Below are positions 13,601 to 26,489 of a stretch of 64,000 nucleotides of DNA, in pieces; within the stretch, counting starts at the first letter, position 1; the number at the start of each line of letters is the position of its first letter. The stretch is from Chamaea fasciata (lineage: Eukaryota; Chordata; Aves; Passeriformes; Sylviidae). The notes below the pieces were generated by a model. It did no database searches and had not been told where the DNA came from. It was given only the letters and a program-made list of their open reading frames with translations. The stretch covers positions 3,120,001-3,184,000 of the forward strand of contig JARCOQ010000012.1 of NCBI GenBank assembly GCA_029207755.1. The letters run 5' to 3'. The position numbers and the translations under genes were made by a program.

Positions 13601-16600
13601 CTAACATCCCATAGTAAGAGATTACTGCAGCAGTATCAACAGGCTGCACTTTTAGCACTTCAACTCGAACGCGTTTGTTGGCAAAGCAGGAGGGAACCAA
13701 TGAAATTACTTTTCCCTCTGAGCCTGAATGCCAGGCTGCCACTTCAAAACCTGGATTATAAAAAACAGCTCTTAGGTCCAGAGGGGAAATGCTGGGTTAG
13801 CTGCTTGGGGCTCTTGAAAAGGCACAGCCAGGCATGCTCCAAGCGCAGCGCTTGGCTTGGGGTTTATTTCATACAGGTTTTGGGGCTTTATCAGGAGAGC
13901 ACAGCTTTGTGACTCCATAGATTACATCAGGTTACACTCTCCAGCTCTCGGGACTTCCCATGGAAAGAGAAATAATGGCACAACAGTCAAACCCAGAGAC
14001 AATTTGGCAGAATGCTTGGAGGAAAATACATCTCTGTGGTCATCACTCCTCCTTCAGATGTCACTGGAGTAACCATGCAACTTACAAGGCCTGAGTTTAA
14101 CAACTGGCAAGTCTTCTGTGTTACTGCTGGTTTATCACTTGCTGAAATTGTTTCAGTAACTGTCTCTATAAATTTATTATAGATGTCATCAAGCAAGGTT
14201 TTAATTTTCATTAGACATGTTAGCTCTAAAACCATGAGTCTGTCAGACTTTTTGTTCAGAAAGCCTGCACAGAAACAAGATTACAAATATCAAAATAATT
14301 GAATTTACTCAGGATAGTGTAACAATAAAGTTTTCTGCTTTATGCAAATTCCTGTAAAAGCCAGACAGACCAAGTAATCACTGATGATATTGCCAAACAC
14401 TGGCACAGAAGCAGTGTCATAATAATAAAGCATTTCTGAATTGCTTCATCCTGCAAAGAACATAAGTGGAGCATGGATGAAATAGATATCAGCATTCACC
14501 AAACTGGAATGCCTCATCCCATTTTAAAAAAAAAATCACACTGCTAATTCACTTTTCCATCTAGATAAGCAGAGAAGCTAAATACAAACAAGGTTCACTG
14601 TACATCAAAAAAAAATGCACTATATGCCACTAATTCATATCAATCCATTTCAGCCAAGGATAAGGGGTTTGGAGAGTCTATATATGATTTTGTCTAAGAG
14701 CAGACCTGCTGATTCAGAGGCAATTGTTCTCAGGATTATCTCTGATTATTATGGATCCACCAAAAAAATAAAAAAATGCACGGACCAGAACTAAGAGAAA
14801 TGAATTAATACGAGTGAAACTGAACCAGCAGTTGCCAAATAAAATTCCGTCAAAAGATCCTCCCAGGGAATGCCTTTATAAAGTATTAATAGAGTGTGCC
14901 CACTGTGGCAATACAATATCAACTTATCCCAGAGGAATATGAAAAGGGGCATCTTCCCATAGGAGGGCAAAGACAGCCTTTCTTCTGTCTTTTCAGCTCC
15001 AATGAAATTGCATCCAGTGGGGAGATCCCAGTCATCAGATTGTCACTGTGGGAATGCTGGTGGCTGCCATTGTTTGCAAGGAATCTTTAATGAAGCAATA
15101 GTATAGTATAAAGTATAAACAGGGGGGAAGGGAGAGTTTCAGAGCAGCCTTGCGTGTGTACTTGTTATTCTTGCCACTTGCTGTGAATATCACTGGGAAA
15201 GGTCACTTGGATTTAGCAGTTCAGAGCATCCTGAACTGCTGGCTCAGATAAAGGCATTAGACTGTGGAAGATGATAATATGTTCTTCCTTCTCGAAGATA
15301 TTAATCTAAGCTACACCTCTTGATCTCTAGACAAGAATTTTAATTTGCCCAGCAAGGATAACCCTGAACACCATCAAAATATTTTCTTTTGATAGTGGAG
15401 CACTATCACAGAAATGCCTTTTAATGACCCATTTAAATCCAACTGTTTACAGCAGATTAGCGCAGCCGTGCAGCGCAGCCAGCTCCACAGACACTCCACC
15501 CCATAATAGTGTGGATGCTACCAAAAATCACCTCCACGCAGAACTGTGTCTGGCAGGGACCTGAAGCTGCTCATTATACTTTTCTTGACTACGAAAAAAA
15601 CATCAGTATACTTTTCACAACTCGCATCACTTGACAAATGTATATGATAAATAAATTGTCGGATTGCAGCTTATTATCCATTTATCCTCTACTGTTGCTC
15701 TCAAAACAACTCATTTTAATACCATCTGCAAGAAGATGATGCTAACACCCCCAAACGAGTGGGGAAATAAAGCACTGGCCTGTCCGTGGGTATTACTTTG
15801 GGAAATGAGGTTCACTTTTCCCACAGCTTCCCTGTACAGACACAGAAATTCATGATTTAACAATACACAAGCTTCCTATATTTCCAGAAGGATATCTGAA
15901 AATGAGGCCCAGCTCACTCTTATATCCTTCAGGAATGTAAGTTGAACCACATATTAAAATTACTATTTGTCTCCTGTATATTAGCTGCAAAGTAAGATAT
16001 TTTAATGCAAGATATTTTACACATGCATTGACATTCAGAATTTGTGAAAGAGGGATTGGGGGCTTGATAGACCCTTGAGCAAGATTTCAGTCCACATTAA
16101 CCACCCAAGTTAGCACTCTTCCTACCAGCTGCAATATTTTCCACGCTCTCAAAAAAGCATACTTCAGTGACAGTAAAATTACATGGGGCTGTGTGGAAGC
16201 ATGATGTTTAAATATTAAAAAAAACTCAACCAAAACCCTAACAAACAAAGGAAAAAAAAACCCAAAACCAAAAAATAAAGACAACGCGTAAAGAAAATAT
16301 ATTGTAATTTTCCTGGCCTTACTGCTTTTAGATTTAGGTGATTTTTCCATCAATATTTCTCAAGTGAAGATCCAAGAACAAAATAAAATTTACGACCTAT
16401 AGCAGAGGTACCTTCTGTCCACCATGTGCAAAATTTTCAACCTTTTAAGAACTATCAAAATGTGTTTTAACTATTCTTCACTTTTTTCCCAAATCAAGAA
16501 TAAATAATGAGAAACATCCTGAATTTTTCCCTTTAATCACTGAAAAATCAGTCAAAAGCTCTAACACTATTTAGGTCTGGCTGTAACAGTAATTAGTATC

Positions 16601-19600
16601 TCAAGCACTAGCAAATGCAATTAAAATGTGCTTCTAAGCATTCACGTCATGTGAAGTAATTTCTTTTGCATCTTTAGGTTCTAATAGGAAAGAAAAAAAA
16701 TATTTCTCTGCCAAAAAGTACCAGAGGAAAAGCAAATTACCGCAAAGCTCTGTAAATGAGAAACTTTGAAATGTGTTTTAGCATTTCTGGATTAACTTCT
16801 TTGAGCAAGGTCTACTTACCAATCGCAAGGTCAAATTGATTTTTGTTTAGCAACCCACCACGTTAGATAAGGATTACTTCAATGAAATGTGAACCAGCCA
16901 GAACTAGTTTAAAGAATGGCTATCATGATTTTCAAGAATATTATAGAAACTATTCCCGGGGGGTTTTTGATATCAGAGAACTGGCTGAAATGGAAACATT
17001 GCATGGCGGTTTTTGAACAAGTATTTGTATCAAGAGCCCTGATCATGATTAATATTAAAGCATTTTCTAGACTTAAAATCCATATAAGAGGAAAAAGAAA
17101 CACCAGAAGTTTTCCAGGGTTCCCAGTCACACTAGAGTGACAATGGCCAGCAGCAGGAAGGAACGGCAAAAATAAGACACAGCCTGAATTATGTTTGCTT
17201 GAGATTTCTCTCTTTACACTGGGCAAATTTGAGCAATGGATTTACAAGTTAAAATATTTAAAATTAACTTAGAGTAAAAAGCCAAATTTGATAACTGTGT
17301 CCCTGTTCTCACCAATGTTTAAGCATTTACAGACATTTGAGAAATCTTTTTGAAGCAGAGTTATTTCTCACTGCATTTCCAGGGCTTACACGCACAACCC
17401 AGCCAAACTTTATCATCAGTAACCTTGAAGAAAATATAAGAACTAGTTTGATTACATTATTAAAGAATTTAGGACCATATTTCTGGAAGTACTACAGTAC
17501 TTTGGTTTTCTGTGGGGAAAAAAAAAAAAAATAAAAACCCCAAAAGGCAGCTGAGAGGCCAATACAAGAAAGCTTCGGAAGTCATAAGTATCCCAATTAG
17601 AACCACTACCCAAATATCATGTGGCTCTGAACAGCAGAAGTAGCTTTCAGGAATGCTGGTGTGAATCCTAGATTGGGATAAGAACACTGTGTGATTCCAC
17701 AGCACTCCTGACACTTGAGGTAAAAACTTATAGAATAACCCACAACATTTAATAGCAGTTGCTGAGAGGCACGTTTTCAAATCAGTAGTGACTGTGACAT
17801 TTACCATATGTTCAGACATGGCTTTCTTCACTGTTTGAACAGTATGAAAACTTCCCATAATGTTCCACTAACTAAATTAAACTAAAAAACGACAAACAGG
17901 ATGAAGAGCTGGCAGTTTTCATAAGCCCAGACTAGGCTAAGTGCTTATCTTAAATCCTAATAGCACCATCTGATGGAGGATCACCACAACACTACAGCAG
18001 AGAGTCAAAGTGTGCCAGGCATTAATTTGAAAATGTTTTAATATATTTCTTTACTTTGTGTATTAAACTGTAAACATAGGTATACAGAGTAGTGGTGATC
18101 TGCTAAATAAACCTAAAGCAGATTATGGCACTTTAAGTCAATAAAAGGTTTGATTTAGTAGGAAGCAAATCCAGTCTGAGGTTAAGCTGAACAGAGGAAA
18201 AGCAATTTCTTTCCAGACACATCTTTTGTAAAGTCTGGATAATAAATTTAAACACTTCTGGTATCCAAGTCAAGTCTTTATTGCCCTTAAGCACACAGGT
18301 TATCCACATAGGATAAAGTATAAGTGAAGAATAAACATTTGTGCTCCCTTAAGGGACATCAAGTAGAGCAATATTTTTAATATGTGATTCACTAAATACC
18401 AGAATGATGTAAGAGAAGAACACAGGCATCACAAGGGCAGCTGGAGGAGAAACCTGAGGATCAGAGAGCTGCACGCGAGACATACCAAATAGCTAATCAG
18501 GAGGATGTTATACAACAACTAAATTATATGAATAGAAGTAATTACACATTTAATTCATTTGGAATTACAGTTCCAGATAAAGAGAATTTACTCTGCTTTG
18601 CTGTATTAGATGTCCCTCCAACTCAAAGGCTCCTCCATCCCAGCTCAGCCAGGAAAAGAAACTTCCCAAAGAACAGGCCTTCCCTTTGGCAATCCTAAGT
18701 GCCTGCAGTTAGAACATTCTCTCGATTGCCAGCTTGGTTACTTAATCCTTAAATACCTCCATACATATGGACAACTTGGCCCAATCCTTCCATTTTTCTA
18801 CTTTCTGCCATGCCTGGGCAGTGTCCTTCAATCCACTGCTTCTATCACATCTGAAGAGATTCCAGATATGATCCCTTTTTATTTGAACCCAATTTTCCCC
18901 CCTCCCATTCTCTAAAAGCTCAAGAATCTAAAAAGCCCCTTTACTTTGAAGATGCACAACTTCAATACACTTTTCCCCCTTTACTGTAGTGCAACCCCAA
19001 GAGTAAAACTGTGAGTCCGAGTCAACTGATCAACCACCCACACTGGAAACCAAGGATGTGCTGCAGGGCCTCGTTAGCACAATGCTGTTAATCATCAGAG
19101 CAGTGCTAAATAGCAACAAAAAGGGGGAAACCAAAGAAACTGTGACAGGTGCTTTAGACAGACCTGGCAGGGAAAAATGTAGAGGAACATAGAAGAAAGT
19201 AAATTAATTAACCATTCCTACATCGTCAGATAAAACCACGCGCATCACCACACGAGAGTTCTATGACTGCTTTGCAGAAACAGGTTGGATTTTAGCTGCC
19301 CTGCAACCAGACTAATAGGATCAGGAAGCATTTTCCTCGCTTGACTTCTGCAATTGGGAATGCCTTTAGTTCCTGGCATATACCCTGAATATAAGAAACC
19401 CAACATCCAAGGAAATCCTGATATTGTTATTGATCTGCTTTAAATCAAACAAACGCAAGAAGTGTCCACAGAGATTGTGAGGCAGCTCACAGGACTGGAT
19501 GAACACAGGCTGTTTAGGGAGGGCAGGCCAGGAGGGCAGGGAAGGGAACTGTCCTGTGTGTGGGACAGCTGCTGGAATTTGGGAGCTCTGCCTGGGGAAG

Positions 19601-19959
19601 GGGAAGAGCCAGGGAGAGCTCCTGGGCCAGGGGTAGAGCACCATGGCAAAAATGATGGGGCTGTCTGCAGCCCACAGCCTTGTCAGCAGGAAGCAGGAGG
19701 TGAAACGTCCTTCAGACAACTGAAAACAGCCCTACATTTGCAGATCTTGGCTCCCCCTGGACACTTTATCCACCCTTGTATCTGCTGGGAAAGCACCAGC
19801 GAGCAAGGATGTGCCCAGCATCAGGGATGTACCGATGATAATTCCAAACACATCTGACCCAGGAGGCAGCAGGTGCAGGTTCTCTGCTGGACCTGACATT
19901 TGCAAAGATCTGCTTGGACATATGAATGCAGTTAATTTTGAAACAGGGCCCCAGAGATG
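10635..19959. other. Non-coding unique sequence with small GC-rich patches
   Basis: No supported gene. Patches at about 11600-11720 and 19480-19700 are clearly richer in G and C than the AT-rich background, and the second carries overlapping open frames of 117 to 131 codons on both strands. Neither patch shows a recognisable protein or a CpG-island character. Open frames at 13538-13912 (124 codons) and 17469-17858 (129 codons, minus) look like chance. T12 and A14 runs occur near 13428 and 17518. Confidence 0.55.
16216..16280. repeat. A-rich low-complexity tract
   Basis: About 65 bases are composed almost only of A with interspersed C and a few T or G, including runs of A8 and A9. It reads as low-complexity DNA. 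An 88-codon minus-strand frame across it is a by-product of the biased composition. Confidence 0.8.
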
Positions 19960-20090
19960 CTGCAGAATATCTGACCCTGGAGAAATGCAAACTTGACAGG
20001 GCCCTGAGCAATTTGGTCAAATTAACCTCTTTTGAAAAGTGGTTCGGTTTAGAAGACCTCAAGTGGTTCATTTCAACCAGAGTTGATTTG
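19960..20090 (+). repeat. Ancient CR1 LINE 3'-end fragment
   Basis: The segment carries, in order, GACAGGGCCCTGAGCAATTT, a GGTCAAATTAACCTCTTTTG stretch, GGTTCGGTTTAGAAGACCTC and CATTTCAACCAGAGTTGATT. These align with the CR1 3' end on the plus strand (family pattern: GGGCTCTGAGCAACCTGGTC, then GGTTGGACTAGATGACCTC, then TTCCAACC). It is much more diverged than the copies at 40.8 and 63.7 kb and has lost the ATTCTRTGA tail, so it is an older insertion. The left limit is uncertain by tens of bases. Confidence 0.75.
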
Positions 20091-21528
20091 TTTTTTTCAG
20101 ATAAATCTATTTTTACAAGTGTTTTCCAAAGGCATTTCATTTTCAATAGAGTAGAAGTTTCCTAAGATATGCTTTAAGGAAAAAAAAAATAGCAGCAGGT
20201 TTTTGTTAGAATTATTTCTTTGCATCTCAGGATAGACAACAAAACAAATTTCTTCACAGAAGAAGAAAAACAAACAAGTTTTTTCTTGTACCTTTCTGAA
20301 ACCAAAGACACAAAATGTTAAGAAATGAGATAACTGATTACGCACTGCTGGCTTCAGAGTATTGTGTAGCGTGGAAATAAATAACAGACATGAGAGTGAA
20401 TTCTGAAGCAAAAGGCGAACGTAAGTAAAAAATAATAGAGGGAAAGAAAAGGGAGAACAAGACACAAAGACTGAAGCCATTCTAGGCATGCCTGTTTTGA
20501 AAAGCAGAATCCTCCAGTGGAAAATAAAACCAGCCAGGAAGAACAGACCTTGGAGCCCAAGTGTTTGGAACTAAGCACACCTGCTGTTCAGTCAGTTCCT
20601 CACCTCCTCTCACACAAATGCCTCCTGCTTTGCATTCACAGGACAAAGGAAAACGGGATATATTTTTGCAATAAAAATTTAAAAGGCTTGTTACAGCTTT
20701 TTTACTGCCTTTTGTATGCATTGACGTTTATGCTTCATTACTTTAATTTTTGGGTTTTTACTACTGTTAGTGCCCTAAAGTTAAGGTGGTAAACTACAAG
20801 CTTTTAAAACAAGCAGATGCTTCCTTACAGTGGTAAAGGACTGAAGATATGCTTTACGCCAAGAATAAATTTTAACTTTTAATGGCTTTCAGAAGAAAAG
20901 CCTCTCTTTTTTTTTGAAGCAGGTATAAAACACATGAATTATTTAATATCTGCAATTCATTTATGAGAATGGGAAATCCTTTCCAGACTTGCTTTTAGCA
21001 TGGTCACTAATGCATCAATAAGAGCATGAACAGGTCAAAACCATCCTTGTCATGAGTCTATTGACTTTATTGAAGTTCTGTAAAAAAGAGTATTAATTAC
21101 CTGAACAGTGCAAGAACTCAACATTTTCAGTTTGTTTTCAAACTCTACACAGAAAACAATATATTTTTAAGCACACAAACACATTGAAAAAAACAAACAA
21201 ACAAAAAAAGGAAAAATAAAAGCTATTCTGTTCTGTAAGCTAAAAAAAAGATTTTCGCAATTTTTCAGTTGTGGTGGTGTTTTAACTACATCACAAGCAC
21301 TGCTTGTTCTTATCGTCAGGTTCTATTCCCTTTGGCATTGCTTCAAATATTAATATTATCTTTGCATCAACTAGCTCTTAGTTTATTTCTTTATTCCATG
21401 TTATGCTCTGGTAAAAAGGTTGCTTTTACCAGATAGAGTGAAAAATTCACTACTGAAGAATATTAAGAACTTACAAAATTATAAGAGTGCTTTTCTGATC
21501 ATTTTTTTTTTTTTAAATTATTACTTAC
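20091..21528. other. Non-coding unique sequence
   Basis: No supported gene. An A/CAAA-rich stretch lies at about 21187-21220. Overlapping open frames at 20097-20792 on both strands are short and unrecognisable. A small hairpin at 21407-21433 is listed separately. Confidence 0.55.
21407..21433. repeat. Short hairpin: 10-bp arms, 7-nt loop
   Basis: TCTGGTAAAA at 21407-21416 is the exact reverse complement of TTTTACCAGA at 21424-21433, separated by seven bases. There is no following T-run of terminator type, and intrinsic terminators are not expected in this genome. The function is unknown and it may be chance. Confidence 0.6.
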
Positions 21529-21588
21529 CTGCTTCCAAAAGCCATTTGACACTGGACAAACAAGATTTACTGACTGTGAATATACAAA
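21529..21588 (-). other. Candidate 60-nt exon, minus strand
   Basis: On the minus strand an acceptor ATTTATTTTACAG precedes exactly 60 bases, which end in a textbook donor AAGCAG|GTAAGT. The interval is 20 codons and is open in two frames, one of which ends in CPVSNGFWKQ. A length divisible by three and an ideal donor make this one of the better exon-like segments in the window. An internal alternative acceptor would give a 23-nt version. I do not recognise the peptide. Pseudoexons with good sites are abundant in vertebrate introns, so without a partner exon or transcript this stays a candidate. Confidence 0.2.
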
Positions 21589-21731
21589 CTGTAAAATAAA
21601 TCAGTTTTGGATAACTTTGGAGTTGGTTCATTTTGCAATTTGTAGTATGTGTAAGACCAATCCTTGAAATTAATACTAGCAGAGACAAAAGCCCTCAAAT
21701 GGCCCTTTTTTGTTATGTGGGGAAATTGAGA

Positions 21732-21773
21732 TAAATAAATTCAATTTATTTAAATACATTAGAGTCTCTAATG
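21732..21773. repeat. Two adjacent odd palindromes
   Basis: TAAATAAATT, one central C, then AATTTATTTA forms a perfect 21-nt palindrome (21732-21752). Four bases further on, CATTAGAG, one central T, then CTCTAATG forms a perfect 17-nt palindrome (21757-21773). Both could extrude as small cruciforms or be symmetric binding sites. No function is known. Confidence 0.8.
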
Positions 21774-24700
21774 AGAAAAATAATTGTATCTTAAAAAAAT
21801 AGTAAGAACAGAACACAATGATATTACAAAGCCAGAGAGGTGAATTTTACCCAGCATTACCAACTTCAGACAAGAGTTCTGTAGCTCAGGGCACAAAGGC
21901 TGCCTTGACTTGTTTTCAGAGAAAACACTTTATTGACTGTTTTTTTTCCCCCCATTTTATCATTCTGCTGATTTCAAGTCCACGATTTTTCTTTCATGCA
22001 GCCCAGAATGAGTTTATGAAAGATTTACAATAATGATAAAGAAGCATTTCCCTCAGAACAGAAAGCTGGAGGAATCCAAATGATGCAGAGACGTGAACAT
22101 CCATCTACCGGTTTCCTTCAATAAGGCAACACAGACATCAAACAAAACACAGAATTTGCACTACAGATCTTCAGTTTAACCATTTGGGACACTAAGCTGA
22201 TACCTGGCAGTGCTCATTTATAAGATAATCTGAATTTTAAAAAAAAATCACTCCTGAGTAGATAAAACAAAGATACACAACTTCCCCCCGAGATTTCCAA
22301 AGGACAGGAGAATATAGTGTAATAAGATATCAATTTAAAAAATAATAATCACAAACGCAATTATGCTTTATGACAGATTAATCAGTCCTGGGTATTTTCA
22401 TTTTCTTTGCATTTCACATTTTGCATATACTCTAGGTCTTAATATGGGACTAAGATATGTGACTGTGAAATGCATGTACTTTATTCAAAAAATAACTCCA
22501 TACAGTGTCCATTTTGTGGGAAAAAACATTTAAAATAACATGGGCATGCAGGAGTTTATCATTGAAGACTGAAGTGTCTTGAAAAAGTAGTCCATATCTT
22601 TTTAAAATCACCTAAGTTTTTGGTCTTGTTTCGTTTTCCCATTAGACATGTCTGGGTATTTACTTCAATATTCTAGAACAAAACATCCCACAAGTTAAAA
22701 TAATTAAATTCTCACATTATTTTTCCTAAATGTTGGTTTCTTTTCATAAATTTCTACCCTGTGGACCCCATACTATAGGTTTTATATTGCTTATTTAATG
22801 CACAGTGGCTGATCTCTGATATACATTTATGTGCCCTGCCAAGATCCGTGAGATAACTCATCCGTCAGCAGGTATGAACTCATACTCAAACAGATGGAGC
22901 ACATTGAAATTCCACTATATCTTAGGATACTGAGGTCTTTAATTTAGTGTATTCCACAGTACAGTGACAAATGGTGAAAACAGTATCCTAAAACTAGAAT
23001 ATTTTCAATTTCTTCAAGACTGTAAATTTCATTTAGTTTTTTCAGAACAGATCCATTTTCAATTTGCAGCTCAGGGGAAAATAAGGAAGGCTTCAGAATA
23101 TATAACACTGTTACAGAAAAGATACTGCTCTTTATTCTTAAAACCCTTCTGCATTTTGACAAAGACTATTAAAAAAACCTGCCATCATTTTAGAATTCCT
23201 AAAAAATTCACCTGAATTTATTAATAGATGCTGTTCTGTCTTGAGGCAGGATCTTGATTTTGAGTTAAGTAATCGTTGAAAACATTGAGGACAAGGCTGT
23301 GTAAATAAGACCATGGCACTGAAAAAGTGGGATGCCTCTGACACACAGAACACTGCAGTGTGCTCAAATTTTCTCTCATCTGTCATCCTTAGATGTAAAT
23401 CCAGATGGGAGTATTTCAAAAGCAAAGACAACAAGTAGGAAAATGAGATAGGAAACAAGGAACAGATCATAATTTGAATGTTGCTATTCATGCCTTCAGC
23501 AGTTCACAAGATAAAAATGAAATGTGGATAGCTTGGTGACATGGTTCTATTTTACTTGAAAAAATAGCCCTGAATCTCTCTGATTAATTTACATGTCAGA
23601 CTGCACAAACAGAAAGATGAGATTTTAAGAGGAGGAGCAACATATCCTTAACAAGCTTATACATCAACATATTTTATTTCACATGAAAGATCCTTTTTTA
23701 ACTTTGACTAATTACTACTGACAACAGCAGAGATGAACAAGGAGATTAAAGTCACCCCTTGGCACGACTTTTGAGCAATGACAAGGTCAGAACTAGCACA
23801 GATTTAGGTGATACATATAAAAGAGGCTCAATCTTATTCACACAAATCACCTCAACAATTTTTTTTACTATTTCCAATACGCAACTAAATTTCATTTAGT
23901 TCACAGCATCAAGAAAATAAAGAACACTGATTATAAATTCAATCTATTATGTCATTTAATTAAAGAGTCAATGAAATGCAGAGAAGTAACATTAATATGC
24001 TACAAAATTCATAAAATTTTACTGTCGGGCTAGATAAACTCTCAGGCATCCATTAAATCTGCAAAAACAGAAAACAACTTCATTTGTGGTCACTTCAACT
24101 TCAAAGCTGGAAATAAGTGCATGCTCCCAAAGCCTGTCCTTGACATAACCGACAATAATCAAGAATTCCCTAATCTCAGCTCTTCAGGTTTTGTCTAATC
24201 ACTTCTACTACAAAAAAATGTCATTACTCCAATTGATCAAGGGGTTTCCTTTCAGAAATACCAGATACAATCAAATCAGTTCTGGAAATCTAGCCCTGTT
24301 ACTCATAACTAAATTCTTTAATGGATTACCTTTCTGTAATAATTAATTTTAAACTGGAAGAGCTATCAGCTAAAGGGAACATTACTCTGATGTGACATCC
24401 AGGTGCTGTCTCGGCCGTGGCAGCAGGTGACACACAGAACCACATTCCCTGCAAGCTGCTGTGCCTGGGGAGATGTGGAGAAATCACCTCTTGATCTGGT
24501 TTTTGGGCTGCAAATAAGCTGCCAGCAACAAAAGTATCCTGGTGAAGCTCTAGCCACACGTAGCACAAGAGCAGAGCAGGGAAATGCTAATGGTGCTCAT
24601 TACTGGATCACTGCACTGTCTTTTGGCCTGAGAAGTTACCTGATGCCTAAAGCCACGCCGCGTAATTTCCCTGGGGAGAGAGGAGGATTTGTCAATGAGC

Positions 24701-26109
24701 CTGACATTTCTTTCCCCCAGCTTTACTCATTGCAGGAGAAAGAGATGAAAAGATCCTATTTCCCTGAGGAAAAAGTAGCACAATCTATTTCCTTGCTGGC
24801 ATCTTTCAAACCTGCCTGTCTCCTTCTGTCTCACTAGTGGAATTACCAGTTGGGGCTTTTCGAAAAGCGGTTGTTAATTTTTCATGATGGCTGAAGTGAA
24901 ATATAAAAATAGCTAACAAGAATAGAAATTGTGATTCTCCCACAAACAAAAAACACGACAACTAAATTTTTGATCACATTTATCAATTAATTTGACCAAA
25001 AATAACTGTTTTGAAGATATGAAGATTGAAATTGAGCTCACTCGGGCAAATGCTAAATACAGCCTTCTTCAACATGATATTTTTATCTCCCATCCCATTT
25101 TCTCCCATATTTTAGGATTACTTCCCCTCCATATCTTCCCTTGCATTTCCTGCCTGGAAGCCAGCAAAGATTTCTTCCTACTGAGTCCAAAGCATTTATA
25201 TTTGGCCTTCCTTCAGACATAATTTTTTTGGTCACTACAGTTTTATTTTCTTTTGGGACGAAGAAGTGACACACCTTACCAGCCTTGTTGACAAACTGCA
25301 TTTTCCTGCTCTCACTGGCTTCCAGCTCATGTGGAAGCACATGCTCCAAACCTTGCATTTGCAGTCTGTTCTCAGGGAAGCCTCTCACTCCTCCTACCTT
25401 AATTTCTGCTCAATCTTAGTTTCCTGCTGGGTGATTTTTCCTGTTTCTCCTATCACAACAATCGAGAATCATTTTATTAACTTCGCCTCAATACATGAAC
25501 GTTAGGAAATGGGCAAAGCTGAGAACTGCAATTCACAGCTCATAGTGCTGAAATCTCCAGGCTCAGAAGGGGGAATAATTAAAGACTGAATACTCCCCAG
25601 TATGACTTTAATATCCAGTTGTATAGAAAAACACACAGAAAGCTCTCTTCATCTTTCGCCCACAGAAAAAAAAAAACTCAAAAATCCGTGTCCAGCACTG
25701 AGAACTCTTTCTGGCTAGATAACCATCAGAAGAGTCCTGCAGAAGAACCTCAGCGAAATCTGCATTGCTGACACCCAAGGATTTATTCTTTGAGCACATC
25801 TGAAAAACATTCCACCACACTGGGCTGATTTTTACAAAGCAGTAAGAGTAATATTTTTCTGTTTTCCTAGCTTGCTTTGATGACCTATTGATTTACTCAA
25901 CTGGTTTCCTGAAACATCTGGGGCACGCAGATATGGCACCAAACTCTCTCATGGAGAGAGGATTAAAGCTGAAAGTTTCAAATTGATGTTTCATTCTGTA
26001 AGACCCGAAAATGACGTGTAGGCTTCCTCTGACAAAGGTATCAGGGCAGCCCAGCCAAGAGGAGCTGCAATGATGAATCTCAACAGGATTCAAGAGCCAT
26101 TTATGTGAT
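21774..26109. other. Non-coding unique sequence, including the longest chance open frame
   Basis: No supported gene. The longest ATG-initiated frame of the window (24403-24837, plus, about 144 codons) lies here. Its translation has no recognisable domain, transmembrane run or repeat, its surroundings offer no promoter or splice evidence, and minus-strand frames overlap it. I treat it as chance in a slightly GC-richer patch. The rest is AT-rich unique sequence. Confidence 0.55.
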
Positions 26110-26215
26110 TTTATCGGTTATCAGCTGTGACTGACTCCCTCTGAGGGTTGGTTATAAAGGCAGAATCTGTGTGCGATCTTGAACAGCTGCTCACGTCACA
26201 GAATGCAAGAAAATG
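26110..26215 (+). promoter_or_regulatory. Candidate TATA-type promoter or regulatory cluster
   Basis: Within about 100 bases there are two TTATC (GATA-factor) cores, CAGCTG E-boxes, a TGACTGACTC AP-1/MARE-like string, a TATA box (TATAAAGG at 26153-26160), and a CACGTCAC CRE or E-box-like motif placed where a start region would be. An ATG with A at -3 follows at 26213 and opens a 72-codon frame with no recognisable domain (starts MSAEELE, ends at 26431). The motif spacing fits a TATA promoter, but single motifs this short arise by chance. Confidence 0.2.
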
Positions 26216-26449
26216 AGTGCTGAGGAGCTGGAGACCTTTATGATCAGAATATGCACAGCCAGCACAGACAACAGATATTCAGACTCACCAATGTTCCTGA
26301 GGGGGTCAGGGAAGGCTCTTGGCATCCTTCCAACAGGGATGCTCAGGGAGGAGCAGCTCCCAGGATGTGTTCAGGGCTCCTTCAAGAGCAAGCCAGGGAA
26401 AAGCTCATTAGCAAACGTTTCCAAGACATAACTGGGACTTGTAGTGACA

Positions 26450-26489
26450 CACAATATAGACATAACCTACACAATATAGACACAACCTT
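26450..26489. repeat. Perfect-spaced tandem duplication of a 20-bp unit (2 copies)
   Basis: ACACAATATAGACATAACCT is followed directly by ACACAATATAGACACAACCT, two head-to-tail 20-mers differing at one base. This is a recent local duplication, and the copy number is a likely polymorphic site. Confidence 0.9.

Noticed and set aside
13538..13912. 124-codon plus-strand open frame
   Set aside because: The translation has no recognisable family, compositional signature or supporting context. Treated as chance.
20161..20860. Repeated 13-mer AAGATATGCTTTA about 680 bases apart
   Set aside because: A single pair of short AT-rich words without shared flanks is expected by chance.
24403..24837. Longest open frame (about 144 codons, plus strand)
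   Set aside because: No recognisable domain or motif, minus-strand open frames overlap it, there is no promoter or splice support, and the length is close to chance expectation for 64 kb in six frames.
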